Assembly: GCA_033002965.1 (NCBI GenBank)
Contig: JAURVB010014610.1
Location: 124,001-188,000 of the forward strand
From: Piper betle
Lineage: Eukaryota > Streptophyta > Magnoliopsida > Piperales > Piperaceae
Direction of reading: 5' to 3'
Length of the DNA stretch: 64,000 nucleotides
Shown: positions 45,744 to 58,274 of the stretch, piece after piece
How the letters are laid out: each line of letters begins with the position of its first letter
Position numbering within the stretch: position 1 is the first letter of the stretch
The notes under the pieces: generated by a model
Told to the model about the DNA's origin: nothing
What the model saw: only the letters and a program-made list of their open reading frames with translations
The model's database searches: none
Translations under genes and position numbers: made by a program

Positions 45744-47949
45744 ATGGGGGTGGACTACTACAACGTGTTGAAGGTGGGGCGGGGAGCAACGGACGAGGAC
45801 CTGAAGAGGGCGTACAGGCGGCTGGCGATGAAGTGGCACCCGGACAAGAACCCCTCCGGGAAGAAGGAGGCGGAGGCCAAGTTCAAGCAGATTTCCGAGG
45901 CCTACGACGTCCTCAGCGACCCCGAGAAGCGCCAGATATACGACCAGTTCGGCGAGGACGGACTCAAGTCCGGCCTCGACTTCACCGCCGCCTCCGCCTC
46001 CGCCGCCGCCCCCGCCGGCGGCGGCGCGGAGGGTTCAGGTTCAACCCGCGGGCGGCGGAGGACATATTCGCCGAGCTGTTCGGTGAGGGGAGCGGCAGGT
46101 TCGGGGGGAGGGCGGGGGGCTTAGGGCTTCGGGGAATGCGGAGGCTGGGTCGAGAAAGGAGGCACCGGTGGAGAACCGGCTGCCCTGCTCGTTGGAAGAG
46201 TTGTACTGTGGGGGAAGAAAAAGATGCGGATTTCGAGGAACATTGCTGATGCTAATGGGTATGTGGTTTTCATTTTCCTTCCTCCCACCTTTTCTAAAAT
46301 TGTTCTTGGGAATGGAATTTTAGGGCCTTCTTTGTTGTGATCATCGTCAATTGCGAGAAAAGCTGCTTTATTTTTATTATGGCTGTCTTTTGACTCTGTG
46401 TAGGGCTTGAAATTGTTATTAGTTCTGTTTGTTCGTGTCACAACTTGGTCACTGTCAACTTGCTTTCGCAAATGAAAAAGAAAAAGAAGTTGTTTTGTGA
46501 ATTGGCAAGCCAAAGAGTGCGGTGGGATCGATAAAGTATGAAACTTTGGTTTGCTGTTGAATTAGTGTTGCGGAATCAGAGTTGATTACTAAACTACGAA
46601 AATGTCCCTGCTTAGCCCAGCTACAAGGTTAGAAAGAGTCGTTGAGTTAGTGGGAGGTGGGTGGTATACTGGCATGTTCGCAACCAACATGGGCAAGCCT
46701 CTATAATGAATTTGCTGGTGATTTTGCGTGCCGAAGAAACTTTTTTTTCTGGTGCTCCTGGTGATTAATTTTTCGATTGTTTATTTTTTTGGCAATGAGT
46801 TAAGGGTCTATTCATAATCAAAATTTCTATTACATACTACTTACTAGGAACTTATTTGAGATTTGAAATTTTATTAGATCCATCTTTTCTGGCTCCGCTA
46901 TTATTTTTGGCAACAGTTTTAATCGTTATTTCTGTGTGACTTGTGTCAATGAATTATTCTTGTGAGTTTCTAGGTTTTTATGCAGCATAAGATTCTAAGG
47001 ATAATACTCTTTCATTTTATACCTTTCTTCCATTGGTCTATTGTAGTTAACACCGACATCCCAATAGCTTGAGAATCTGTTTATCTAGGGAAATGTATGT
47101 AATTTTTTTGTTCTTTTATATAGAGTCTGTCCTCCTATTGTTAATCGGTTCTGAGTATGTTAGAAGATGAAACTGTGCATGCTTAGAACAAATGTCTTTT
47201 CAGTATTTGAAAAATATAAACATTTAAGTAAGCCCAGGTAAAGCATGTTATGTGAACTAGATTACAGAAGTCTTGCTTATGATTTAAAGATTTGAGTCTA
47301 TTGAATGGCATACATATAGCATGTAGGGATTATAATGAAATTGAGTTTTAAAATATGAAACGTAGTGATAATTATGCAGCTGCTTTTTTTATTACAATTA
47401 TTGCAGTTATGCACTAGTGTTTGACCTACGAATGTGGTGCGCAGAATATGTTTAGAGTTCTTGTCCTTGATAGTTATCAGTAATTTGGTCTGATTTTCTT
47501 TTGATTTCAGTGCAACTACGACTGTGGAGGAGATCTTGACAATAGATATTAAACCTGGTTGGAAGAAGGGAACAAAGATCACATTTCCTGAGAGGGGTCA
47601 TCAGCAACCTAATGTAACACCTGCTGATGTTATTTTCATCATAGATGAAAAGCCACATCCAATCTACAAAAGGGATGGAAACGACTTGGTAGTACATAGA
47701 AGGATATCTCTGGTTGATGCACTGACGGGAACAACCATACAACTCACCTTCTTGGATGGAAGGACCCTAACAATACCAGTGAATGATGTGGTGAAGCCTG
47801 GTTTTGAAATGGTGGTTCCAAAGGAGGGGATGCCCATTAGTAGGGATCCAGGGAATAAGGGCAATTTAAGGTTAAAGTTTGATGTTAAGTTTCCATCAAG
47901 GCTTACATCAGAGCAGAAAAGTGAATTGAAGAGGATTTTGGGGCCGTAG
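45744..47949 (+). CDS. Class B (DNAJB1/Sis1-type) DnaJ co-chaperone, with three apparent frameshifts in exon 1
   Basis: Exon 1 is 45744-46258 and exon 2 is 47511-47949, about 318 residues after frame repair. The J domain occupies residues 1-70 ([23 protein letters not shown] at 32-34; [20 protein letters not shown]). A Gly-rich linker follows, then substrate-binding domains with the family blocks [28 protein letters not shown] and [20 protein letters not shown]. No Cys-rich zinc finger is present, hence class B. It stimulates Hsp70 ATPase in cytosol or nucleus. Frame breaks lie near 46031 (GAGGG-TTC), near 46123 (TTAGGG-CT) and at 46210-46214 (five Gs where six restore the frame). Each is one base short in a G run in GC-rich DNA, so assembly error is the best explanation. 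Confidence 0.85.
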
Positions 47950-49122
47950 GCAACAATGGTGATCATTGCATCCATTGACAATTTTAGTATGATCTCTCTT
48001 TTCTTGCTGCCATAGTACTTGAGATCCAGGCCATGGAGCTACACTCCCTCTACGTCGTTGATGAAAATATACTAACTTGTTCGATGTTGATATGTTACGG
48101 ACATTTGAGTGGAGGTTTGCTTGGGAAGTCTTAACAATTCAAGTGAGAAGTACACTGATTGCTTTCAATGTGTTAGCCGGCTGCTGCATTGTACATATTT
48201 ACATAGGTTTGAGCTAATAAATGGCCTGGTCAATAGTTTTGACATTATCATGTGAGTAATGGAGGATGAAGAAAGCCATGAGGTGGTCAAGCAAGCTTGA
48301 AGTGTACATGGATTCTTTCTTTGCCTTCCTTTTAATTTGTACATTCGTTTTCTCTTTTTTCGTGTGTACTGTGACCTGTTGGAAGTGTATTCTTTTTAGG
48401 AGTTCTAACTTATGTTCAAAGATAATTTTCTGCCCCGTGTATTTGAGCATGTGACATGCAATTTAGAGTGATTTCTGGCATTGATGATGTTGTCATGTTA
48501 TCTAATTCGCATACGATACCGCTAAAGGAATGCCACTCTTTTCTATGGCATTTCGTTGCAAGAATTCTTCTGTTTGTCATTTGTATGTCGCATCTGCCGA
48601 ACAAAATTTTTGATCAGAACGTGTAAATGCTATGAACTTGAATATGCGGGGGGCATCTATGTTTTATTGTCGTCCATTTTTCCAAAATGCTTACTTGGGG
48701 ACTGAGATATACTTCGAGGCGGCAAGAAGCCAAGAACCGAGACCCAAATCTGTTGACAGGAATGTTCAGCCTGCTCGCAGGCTTCTGTGGTGGAGATGGT
48801 TTTGTGGTGGGTAGGGGGAGTAGAGGAGTGGTATAAGAGGCCGTGGGGTAGAGAATAATGTCGTGGCTAAGCACGCGAGCTCGCATGCTTATCATTGCTC
48901 AATTGTTTAACTTCAAGTTTTCTGCCTTCCAAGTGAGAAATAAGCATCGAGTATTTAATCATGGCGAAGCCTCTCAACGTGTGAGAAAACCTCCATCTAA
49001 CACCATCGTCCCTTAGCTTGCTGGAGATGCAGCAGGAAAACAGACTAGCATCCTTGTGAACCTGACTCATAGAAAATCAAGTGCTTCAAACATTACCACA
49101 AAAACCAGCAAATCTAATTGAT
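47950..49122. other. Gap between convergent genes
   Basis: Carries the two 3' UTRs. No other gene or repeat recognised. Confidence 0.4.
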
Positions 49123-50578
49123 TCAAAGGTCACTCAACTTTGCCAATATAGATTTAGTCAAGAACGTATCCGTCCCTTCCACAGCACGAACAAGCGAGTC
49201 CTTGTGCAGCTTCAATCCGAAACCATACTTCCCAACCAAACACAGCAAGAAATTCCCAAACTTCAACGACCTTGAGAGCCGGCACGCCATCTCCCCAATC
49301 CCCACAACAATCCTCTCAACCGAGTCTGGCGTCAAAAACACATTCTGATCCAACATGTTCTGAAGCAAAGCAAAGCAAGCTTCGGTCCACACCAGGTCCT
49401 CCGACAGCAAGCTTCTATGGCATGGCAAGCATGTCAATCTCCGACCTTCCTCCTTGCAAAGCAGCCTCTGAAAGAAGGCCGATGCATGAACTGGGTGCAA
49501 GCATTCCCTTATGATCTTGGTGAGTATGTCGCAGAGAATGGTGTTGATCCCTTCCTCGGAAAGAGAAAGTGGCAGCAACAGCCCCTCCACCGCTGCTGCG
49601 GGGTGGGTCTTGCAGAAGTCGATCGTCACCATCAAGAGAAGCCGGGATGGTGGGGTGTGGAGGGTCAAGAGCTTGGGGAGGACGGTGGCGGACAGAGCTT
49701 GTGCGGCCATTGCTGAGAGTGGGGGAGGAGGACTGCGACCAACTCGTCGGTTGCTTGCCATGGTTCGATGAAGGTGAGAATCTCGAAGGAGTTGGAGTTC
49801 GAAGCGGAGCAGAGACGGTGGATTTCGCCAGCAACGGTTGTTGAATCGTCGCCGTCGTCGCCACCGGCGGCGGCGACGAGGCGAGCTTTTAAGGCGGCGG
49901 CTTTCGCTTGCGTTTCTGGGTCCATGGCCGAATCCTGCTCTGAGACAACCATGGCATCGGCGGCGGCGGCGGGAGAAGAAACATCGGGTGTCGCCGGCAG
50001 GTCGTCTTCTAGGAGATGGAGAGCTTCGACCGCCATTACTGGTTGACCCGTCTCGAGGGGAAGCCATGGAAGGAGGATGGAATGACCAAGACATGGCAGC
50101 AAGCTCCGGACTCCACCCATCCCATCCCAATCCGGCGAAAGACCGAGTCTTGAGCCATGGGAGACGCGACCAAGTAATTGCAAGGCGGATCGGCGGACCC
50201 AGAAGTCGAGCTCCCGGCGCCGGCCGCCACTGCCCAAGACCTTGCCGGCCAGTGACCGGAGCTGCTCGGCGGGGAAGCGGCGAGCTTCAACAGCGAGAAA
50301 GGAGAGGATCCTCGATTGTACCCATGCAGGAAGCGTCTGAATACGGATGGACCTGCAAAAAATAAAGAAGAGACGAGGTGAGGATCAACTGGTCATGGTC
50401 TGATAACGACTGATCCGAGAGAGGAAAAATGAGATGAGTTTGGAGGCACCAACCCAGAGGAGGTGGGGGAGAGGAGGAAGGTGAGGTGGTGGTGGGAGAG
50501 GAAGGAGGATGCGTGGGAGTCGGGTGTGGGGGAGGTGGAGGAGAAGAGGTCCAACAATGGCCGCCATTGCTGCTCCAT
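49123..50578 (-). CDS. Conserved plant protein of unknown function, two exons, one apparent frameshift
   Basis: Exon 1 starts at ATG 50578 (MEQQWRPLLDLFSS) and ends near 50400; its donor is unclear. Exon 2 runs 50352-49123. Readable blocks: LPAWVQSRILSFLAVEARRF, GGRRRELDFWVRRSALQLLG, HRLCSASNSNSFEIL, FIEPWQATDELVAVLL, SATVLPKLLTLHTPPSRLL, LCDILTKIIRECLHPVHASA, LTCLPCHRSLLSEDLVWTEA and SLKFGNFLLCLVGKYG. This resembles a single-copy plant protein I recall from Arabidopsis (At1g04650-like) without established function. The frame changes at a C5 run (G5 on the plus strand, 49721-49725) where C6 would keep it open; again a homopolymer contraction. It is alpha-helical in character with no membrane span or catalytic motif I can point to. 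Confidence 0.65.
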
Positions 50579-51808
50579 CTTCCCCGCTTTTTCGCGGGGA
50601 GGAGGTGTAGAATATGGCGGGAGAGTGGAGACGAAATTTTTATATATTTTAAAAAGAAAGCCTAACTGCAAAACTCGATATGTCTGAGTGGTTAAGCTAT
50701 AATTTTTTTTATTCCATGACCTAACTTTTCTCATGTTAAAGATTGATTAATGAAATCATTTTGTAGCTTCACGTGTAGATTCGCTGCTGTTTTTATATTT
50801 CAAGTGATGCATAGTTTATGTTTCATGTCATGAAGTTAGCCCATCTAAAATAATAATAGTAAGACTAAGCATAACACATCAATAAATGAAAACTATTAAT
50901 TATATTATACATGTTCTGAAATCTTAGATATCAACAATTTTTTTATGATATGAGGTCTTGTACATTGTTAGCTGGCTTCAATCAACTGTAGATTCTTTTA
51001 AGTTTAATAACCGAACAAGAAGTACTCATGAATTTGTAATTTTAGTTTATTGTAGTCACAACAAAAAAAATCTTTAAGGCCTACTGAACAATGTTGACCT
51101 TCCAACATGATTATATCCTAGCATCTTAAATTTAAGCTGTTAATAGAGAGTCAAATTAACTACCATGTGAAGGAAATATGACTTTTCTCATTCAATCTGT
51201 ATTTTACTCTTGCTCCTTTTTTTATATATATATTACTCTTGCTTACACCATTCCTCTCCTTTCATAAATGACCGCTACCAAAGTTGGTCACACATTTAAT
51301 ATTACACACTCAACCACATCCATCCAACAAGCTAGATTCATGCCAAGGATGGGTAGACTGATGACAAGTTAACATATCAAGGTCAATCTGACCAGAACTT
51401 GTCTTCCCTCATCTGTTTTCCGGCCGACGAGCCAAATTTCACCATTGTTGGCCTTTTGACTGTGATAAACAGCAACCTCTAACGAAAGCTCAAGAGTTCT
51501 TCGTGTGCACATAAAGCCCAACTTATGTTTCTTTCTCTCATGTGAATCTGGCACGCCAAAATTTTTTCATGGACCTACCCCTCTCTCTCAAGCAGCTTCT
51601 CATTTAATGACAATCTCAACGTGTAGTCAATAGTCACCTAACACATCTCTCTTCCTGGATCGCATCTATTTCTCTCTTATTTCTCTTTGGTCCTTTTGTT
51701 ATAACCATGGAGTTGCATTGAAACAAATCAAGCTATGCTGTTTTGGAGTTTTTGGATGTTGGGTCCTTTTGAGAAATGGAGAATTAGGAGCTATTGTTTG
51801 TGTTGAAT
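50579..51808. other. Spacer between divergent genes
   Basis: AT-rich. A tRNA A-box-like word (TGTCTGAGTGGTTAAG, 50681-50696) has no matching B box or cloverleaf downstream. Promoters of both flanking genes lie here but no clear TATA box could be assigned. Confidence 0.4.
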
Positions 51809-54299
51809 ATGAGAAATAAGTATATAGATGGGAAGATGGTGCTCATGTTGGCGTTAAGGAAGGGTGGCATGAAGCCATTGCTTATGAAGTTGAGCGTAGC
51901 CATGGTGCTCACTGTTGCAGGCTACTTCTGTTCCACACGCCGGACGAAGAAGCAGCGACCCGTATCGGCTCCTTCCCCAGGTACTTGTTTGATTGTCTGA
52001 TATGTTTCAGTTTAATGTTTTGATTGGAATTTCTATGTTTGTGATGAGGGATCTTGAATTCATTGAGACAGGTCCTTGGGTTGTTCATGCCACTAGAAGA
52101 GCCGGGCTTAAAGAAATACCATGGCAGGTTGCTCGTGCGAAATTACACGTAATGATCTTCTCTCTTTTAAATGTTTTTTCTATATGTTGATAGAATTATT
52201 CATATTTAGATCAGAACAGGATGATCAGAAGCATCACCAACTTTAGACCACATTTATAGTATGTTTTTTGGTCACTTCGGCTTTGTTTTGCTTTTCATTC
52301 AATCCAGATGCTTGATTAAATATATAATTAGAGCAATGATAAGTGCGGTAATTTCGATTGGTCTTTTTGTTTGTATTTCAGTATACAACTACAGTGAGTT
52401 TTCCTTACCTATCAATCCTAAAAATTGTTCAATAAGTTGTCTCCTACTAGCTGGTAATTTATCTGATAATGCTTGCGGCTCAAATTTACCTATTCTGTTC
52501 ATTTAAGATGTTCTACAATTGATGCTTTTGGTTGCTTACTTTTGTACAGGAAGAAATAACAATGAAGCCCACTAATATTTCTCATCTTGCTGAGTTCCCC
52601 GCTAAAATTAAAACACCTACCAGAGAAGGAAATGTTCTTTTACCTGAGTTGAATCAACTAGTACAGAAAGAATTTGAAGACGGGGCACCCTTCAAAATGC
52701 TGGAAGTGGAAACATATATCCAAGAAGCCAAACCCCTTTGCGATTCTAAAGAACAAGAACTCTTTGACCTCAGAAACATGGTGCAACATCTTCGTGAGAG
52801 GGAAAGGAATTTAGAGTCTCAGCTGCTTGAATATTATGACCTTAAGGAGCAAAAATCTGTTGTTCAAGAATTAGAAAATCAGTTGAAAGCAAATGCCATG
52901 GAGACTAAATTATACTCTTTAAAACTTGAATCCTCGCTAGCTGACAACAAGAGACTCGAGGCTCAAGTGACTGACCATTCAAAGGCATTAGCCGAGCTAG
53001 AATCTGCAAGAACTATGATCAAACATTTAGAGAGAAAACTCAAATTAGAAGGCGAACAAAACAAAGAGGAGCTATCCATCCTTCAACAGCGAGTTGCAAC
53101 TTTACAGGAAGAGGAACGTAGAATCCAAAAAATTGATGCAGATTTCCAGAGCAACCTACAAAGGTTGAAGGATTTAGAGGATGTGCTGGGCAAAGTCAAA
53201 ACTGCCAATTCAGAACTGCAGCTAGAAAACTCTGAATTGTTGGCAAAGCTGGAATCTAACCAAATACTGGCCTCATCAACTGTTGACAATTTAGAGGTGA
53301 AACTTTTATACAAATGCAAGATTAGTATACTACTTTCTTAGTTTAATTTTTTTTCCAGGTTGACAACATGATTTTCTTTTTCTGCAGCTCAATATCTTGG
53401 AGGAAGAAGTCGAAAATCTGAGGGGAGAAAATGGAAATTTAAAGAAGGAAATCGAACAGCTTCGCAATGACAGGTTTGCAGATACTGAGGAGCTAGTTTA
53501 TCTGAAATGGGTCAATGCGTGTTTGAGGTATGAGCTTAGGGACTGCCACTCTTCCCCGGACAAAACTATGGCTAAAGATCTTAATACGAAGTTGGATCCC
53601 AGTTCAGAGAGGAGAGCCAAAGAGCTTATACTTGAGTATGCAAATTCAAGAATCGATGAAGATAACATTCGGTCTCTAGATTTTGGTTCTGGGTACTACA
53701 CATCTTCACTTGAATCAGCAGTTACAGACATTGGAGAATGTGATGATGATAGTTCTTGTGATTTACCAGCTGATAACAACCATAAGAAAAGCTCCAAGAG
53801 GTTCAAATTCTTGAACAAGCTGAAAAAATTGGTACCAGGATACAACCATCAAAACCAAAGAGTGCCACATTCAGACGAACTCACAGCAATCAACTCGTTT
53901 AATTCTGCTTCTTCGTCCATTACCATGAATCCTAGATCAAAATCCTTCAACCATTCAAAGTTTTCTATAAGCAGACGAAAGATGAAAGATGAGAAGATAG
54001 AGAAGAACAGAAGAAAAAGTAGTACTGATGTAGTGACTACTACACCAAGATCTGTTTTGGGTATTCAGAAACAAAGGCATGAGATTAGACAGAATAATGA
54101 TCAGGAGTTTCCTTATGGCTATAAAAGAGTTTTGCTAGGTGATGATAATGAAAAAAAACTGGTTATGGAGATCAAAGAGATCAATGAACAAGGTGGGGAG
54201 CTAGAGAAGTCTGAATTGATGAAATATGCCCAAGTTTTGCAAAGATCTAGACCAAAATTACAGAGTCATGAGAGATCCATATCAGTTGATTTCGTATGA
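51809..54299 (+). CDS. CHUP1-like coiled-coil protein (AR791/IPGA1-type), intact
   Basis: Four exons: 51809-51980, 52072-52148, 52550-53296 and 53388-54299, 635 residues without a frame break. ATG 51809 or the in-frame ATG 51836 could start translation. A hydrophobic segment (LLMKLSVAMVLTVAGYF) near residues 18-35 resembles the membrane anchor of this family. Residues about 110-340 form a long coiled coil rich in Leu, Glu and Lys. The family signature EELVYLKWVNACLRYELR follows in exon 4, then a basic Ser-rich tail (KKSSKRFKFLNKLKKLVPG). The proline-rich region and C-terminal actin-nucleating domain of full CHUP1 are missing, so this is the shorter AR791-like class, linked to actin or membrane positioning. 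Exon 2 encodes 25 residues I do not recognise in the family. Confidence 0.85.
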
Positions 54300-57200
54300 A
54301 AATACATATAACTAAGTATGTTCTTCATTGACAGGCTCTATCTATGCATATATTTCCATCATGCTATGTATTTATGCACGTATTGTATGTATGCATGCAT
54401 CGTGAAGATTTACATGTTTCGATCATGTACAATGTAAGGGAATAACCTATTTAGGAAGGGCTCAAGATTATGACAATATTACTATTTGTTTACAAATAAT
54501 TATTTGCAAACTGCTATTTACTCTCAACAATATTCTAACATACCCAGCACTACCGCATTATTACTATAAATTAATCCGCTTATAAAAATATGTATTATTA
54601 TACATAAATTTACTCTTATATATAAAAATTAATCCGCTTATTTATATATATATATATATAAACAAAAGAAGAACTCAATATTGACCCAGATTAAATGTAG
54701 GAATATCCATCAATCAAAATATAAGAAAAAATCTTGTAGACGGTCACCGGTTTGAATCTCACAGGAGTCGAGGGAGGAGGTTTGTGATGGTGAAGAAGGG
54801 GAAGGAGGTGGATGAGCTGGTCGGAGCTAAGGAGGACCTCAGGAAGAAGATCCTGCCCCACAAGGCCTAAAGCCGTCACCTTTTCCCGACTGAGGCATGT
54901 TGCTCCGCCACCAATTAGCCGGCGACCAAGTATAGTTTTAATGCTCAACAATAATCTTCTTCGTGTTTATGTCACTGTGGTGATTATGTATGACAATGGT
55001 GAATGCTATTTCTATTGTGATGAAAAGGTGTTGAATCAAATCATATATTGGTTATTGTCATTTTTTTCTAATGCTTTGGAATTGGTAAAGTAGTTTATGA
55101 ACTTACCAATTGAAAGATGAATATCAATAATCAATGACAGGAGTATATCAAACTTTAAAGTCAAATTAAAATGTATAAAAGTACATTGAGCTTAATAAGT
55201 GGTTACATTTGAGATTTTATGGTTCTTTTCTTCTGTAAAATTCTCAGTGAGCAAACTTATCATCGAAACAAGGCTGATGGTTCCTGGGCATAAGCTTTCT
55301 AACAAATTTGAAGTTCTAATGATTCAAATCACCATTTTCGTTTTTACAAAGCACACCAGGATGAATCTTTTTTTTTCCATGCTAATATTTATGCGTAAAC
55401 ACATTGAAGGAGAGTTTAAGAAAGTAATCGAAAGAAAGTAGTGATAAACTGAATTTTACTACTAGCAAAGCTGCAAAAGATACAATATGCATGACACAGG
55501 TACGTGACCTTATGTAACAAAGGCAAAAGAGGTCTATCAACCTCTCTAGCAAAAGTTAACAAAACCAAATATGAATCAACCAAAATACTGCAATCTATAA
55601 ACACCATAGCAGAAAATGCAAGGTTCCAGAATTCGAATGAGACCTTGAAAATGGATTTCTTGGGGGGCGGAGGGGGGTGGTGTGCTTGCTTTGAGAGAGG
55701 ATTGCAGCGCATTTTACAGTGTTCCAGAACTCGAATCAAGCTTTGGAGCTCAAATTTCAATTTATACTGATGACTCGCTTGCGGGATCCAAAACCTGCAT
55801 CTATAATAATACACAGAATGTAATTCAAAAACAAAGCCCCGGTGTCTACAAGAAGATGCAATATGAAAGCTACCATCTGCATAGTTGAGCAACAGAATGT
55901 ATGACAAGAAGAGAATGAGTGGACATGTAGAAGACATAAGAGTCTGATGAGGAATGTATCTCTGTTATTGATTCTAGAAGAGCAAAAACATAATAGTTAC
56001 TTTGAAAACGAAGAGGTGGTATTTACAGGTGGGTATCTATGGATTTGCTTTATCAGATCAAAAGTGTAGTTTTTGGATTTTTTTGCTTCAGAAGAAGCAC
56101 AAAACTAAAAGCTTACAGAAGTCCATAATAAGCTGTTTGGGGAGTGTTCTGGCAAGCTCGATCCAAAATCTGCATCAATCAAAAACCCAGAACTGTGACA
56201 AAAGTGTTAAAACCATAACCTCTGGTGTATGTGAAATATATGTATAGCAGCCATCAACGAAAATATAACAGTTTATAGCTCAGTTTTTTTGTTGCTTAGG
56301 CAACTTGATCTCGAACTTCGATCAAAACAAGATGTCGAAAAAAAAACTGATTAAAATAAAACTGGCATGAGCCTTCATCACAAAGAGGGAAATGAAAGAA
56401 CAAAAAGTGCACTAGTGGTGTTCCAGCTGAAAAGATGCAAGAAACTTTAGCATGCTTTGAATATAGTTGCATCAATGGCCGACCATTGCCTTGTAAAATT
56501 AAAAAGATGCAAAACTTTATTCGCCGAAGCCTTTACAAGTTGGCAAATTCATAAGTTTTCTAAACTTCTTGTCTCTCAAACACTAAATCCACTAATTGGC
56601 CACCAATTGAAAACCAATTCCAGATGAACTGAATAACCCAAATAACAAAACCCACAAAAAATCCCATGAAATATTATTAATGGGATAATTAAGTTGTTAG
56701 ATCGGTTCATCTAACCAAGGTTGGTTTGTCTAAATGAAAGCTAATCCACCTAAACAACAGCTCATACTTATATGAAATTAATAATTAAGGTTGCTTGTAC
56801 AATCTATGGAATAATTTAGTTTTTTTCCATACCGATCCAGCTCATGGCGTGTCGTTTATTGTTTAAAGACGTCATACAAAAGTTGATTAATAAATTGCAA
56901 ATCATATTGCAAGGAATTATGCAACAGTTGCACGGGTGGAAGTTGGTATATATTCGAGGGCGGTAAATTTTTTTATGTACGCACACTTCTTTGTATGCCG
57001 CTCTAACACAAACAAATAATAAAGTCAAAAGTTAATAAAGAGTGAATTAGTAATTAATAGAAGACTTATCGAGTAGTCAATAATCCGCCTAAGTCATTTT
57101 TATCATATGCAATATTTTTATAAACTACAACGTGATCTTAATTCTGAAATATAATTTTAGCAGAAAATATTCCAAAAAATAAAAACAGAGGTATAAAATC

Positions 57201-58274
57201 AATTCTCTTAAATTTGATCCTGCCCGAATCTTAACAAGCTAAACTCAAAGTTAAGAATAATAATAAATAAGTTTAAATTTGAACCGGGCAAAACTCGGCC
57301 AATAAACATTAGCAAACATATCCCTTAATTACTGCTCTCTCATCAATGGTAAAAAGCAGCCTAAACCACCCAAAAATTATGTGTTTTCATCGATTAATCT
57401 AATAATACTTTCTTGGTATGGATGTATGCCCCCTTAAAATTGCTATTCAACCATCTGCAATCACAACGTGGAAGCACAAAAGCATAAGGCACTTTATATA
57501 ATAATATATAGAAGTTTTTTTATTAGGTATCATATATAAGTAATTGTGACGTGTAAATCATTTGCAATCAATCATACACACATGTGTTTGTTCTTGGATT
57601 ATGCAATTATAAACAAATACATTGCATCATTAACAGCATCTCTACCACTGCAATACCTACTATGAATAAATTTTAGAGACACCTGATCTCCATTAAACTT
57701 CAAAAAATGCCCATTATTTGTTCAATTTCACCTTTAAACAAATTAAGTTATAAATTATTCATTACTTATACGATTGCAAAAAAAACTTTTGGGCCACCCA
57801 TGGCATTATATCATTGCTTGAGTTAGATTTTTTAAATAATAACTAACACCCAACCTTTATTTTATAACCTGTGGGTTGAGAATGTATTTATAGCATAAGT
57901 CAAGCATATATAATGAAATTATATTATTGGTTAAGTTGTTGATTACTGTTGTGATTGAGGTGGAATCCTTCCCTAATCCATGAATTTCACCTAAAATTTT
58001 TTCCTGTGCTTTTGATTGATGAATTTTTAGAAAGGGAAAAAACAAATTGAAGGAGAGAGTGACTCATCACCCACTTCCAGAGAAAACATTCCTTCACCAC
58101 ACGAGGATTGCAGGAAACTTGACTTGCAAATCCACGAAAATCATAAACCAATTCCAGCAGACAGCATCATCACCCCACCCCCACCCCACTCCATACGATA
58201 GTAACCTTTTTCTTTCTCAAAAGCTTGTTATATACCCTCCAGTTTACACTGCAATTCCTCCAACCTTGGCAGCC
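54300..58274. other. Gene-poor AT-rich spacer
   Basis: No gene recognised in nearly 4 kb. A short B-box-like word (GGTTTGAATCT, 54749-54759) with GC-rich flanks could be a worn SINE or gene scrap. ORFs at 55.2-56.2 kb are low-complexity or shadow frames. The last 250 bases are the 5' region of the kinase gene. Confidence 0.45.
54643..54661. repeat. TA microsatellite
   Basis: About nine TA units in the spacer. Confidence 0.9.

Noticed and set aside
50681..50696. tRNA-like A box (TGTCTGAGTGGTTAAG)
   Set aside because: No B box at proper distance, no cloverleaf, and poly-T follows immediately. At most a tRNA or SINE relic.
54740..54840. B-box-like word with GC-rich flanks, possible SINE
   Set aside because: No A box upstream and no defined ends or target duplication.
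55416..55937. 173-codon minus-strand ORF
   Set aside because: Begins hydrophobic but contains low-complexity proline and has no recognisable family, splice signal or neighbour; treated as chance.
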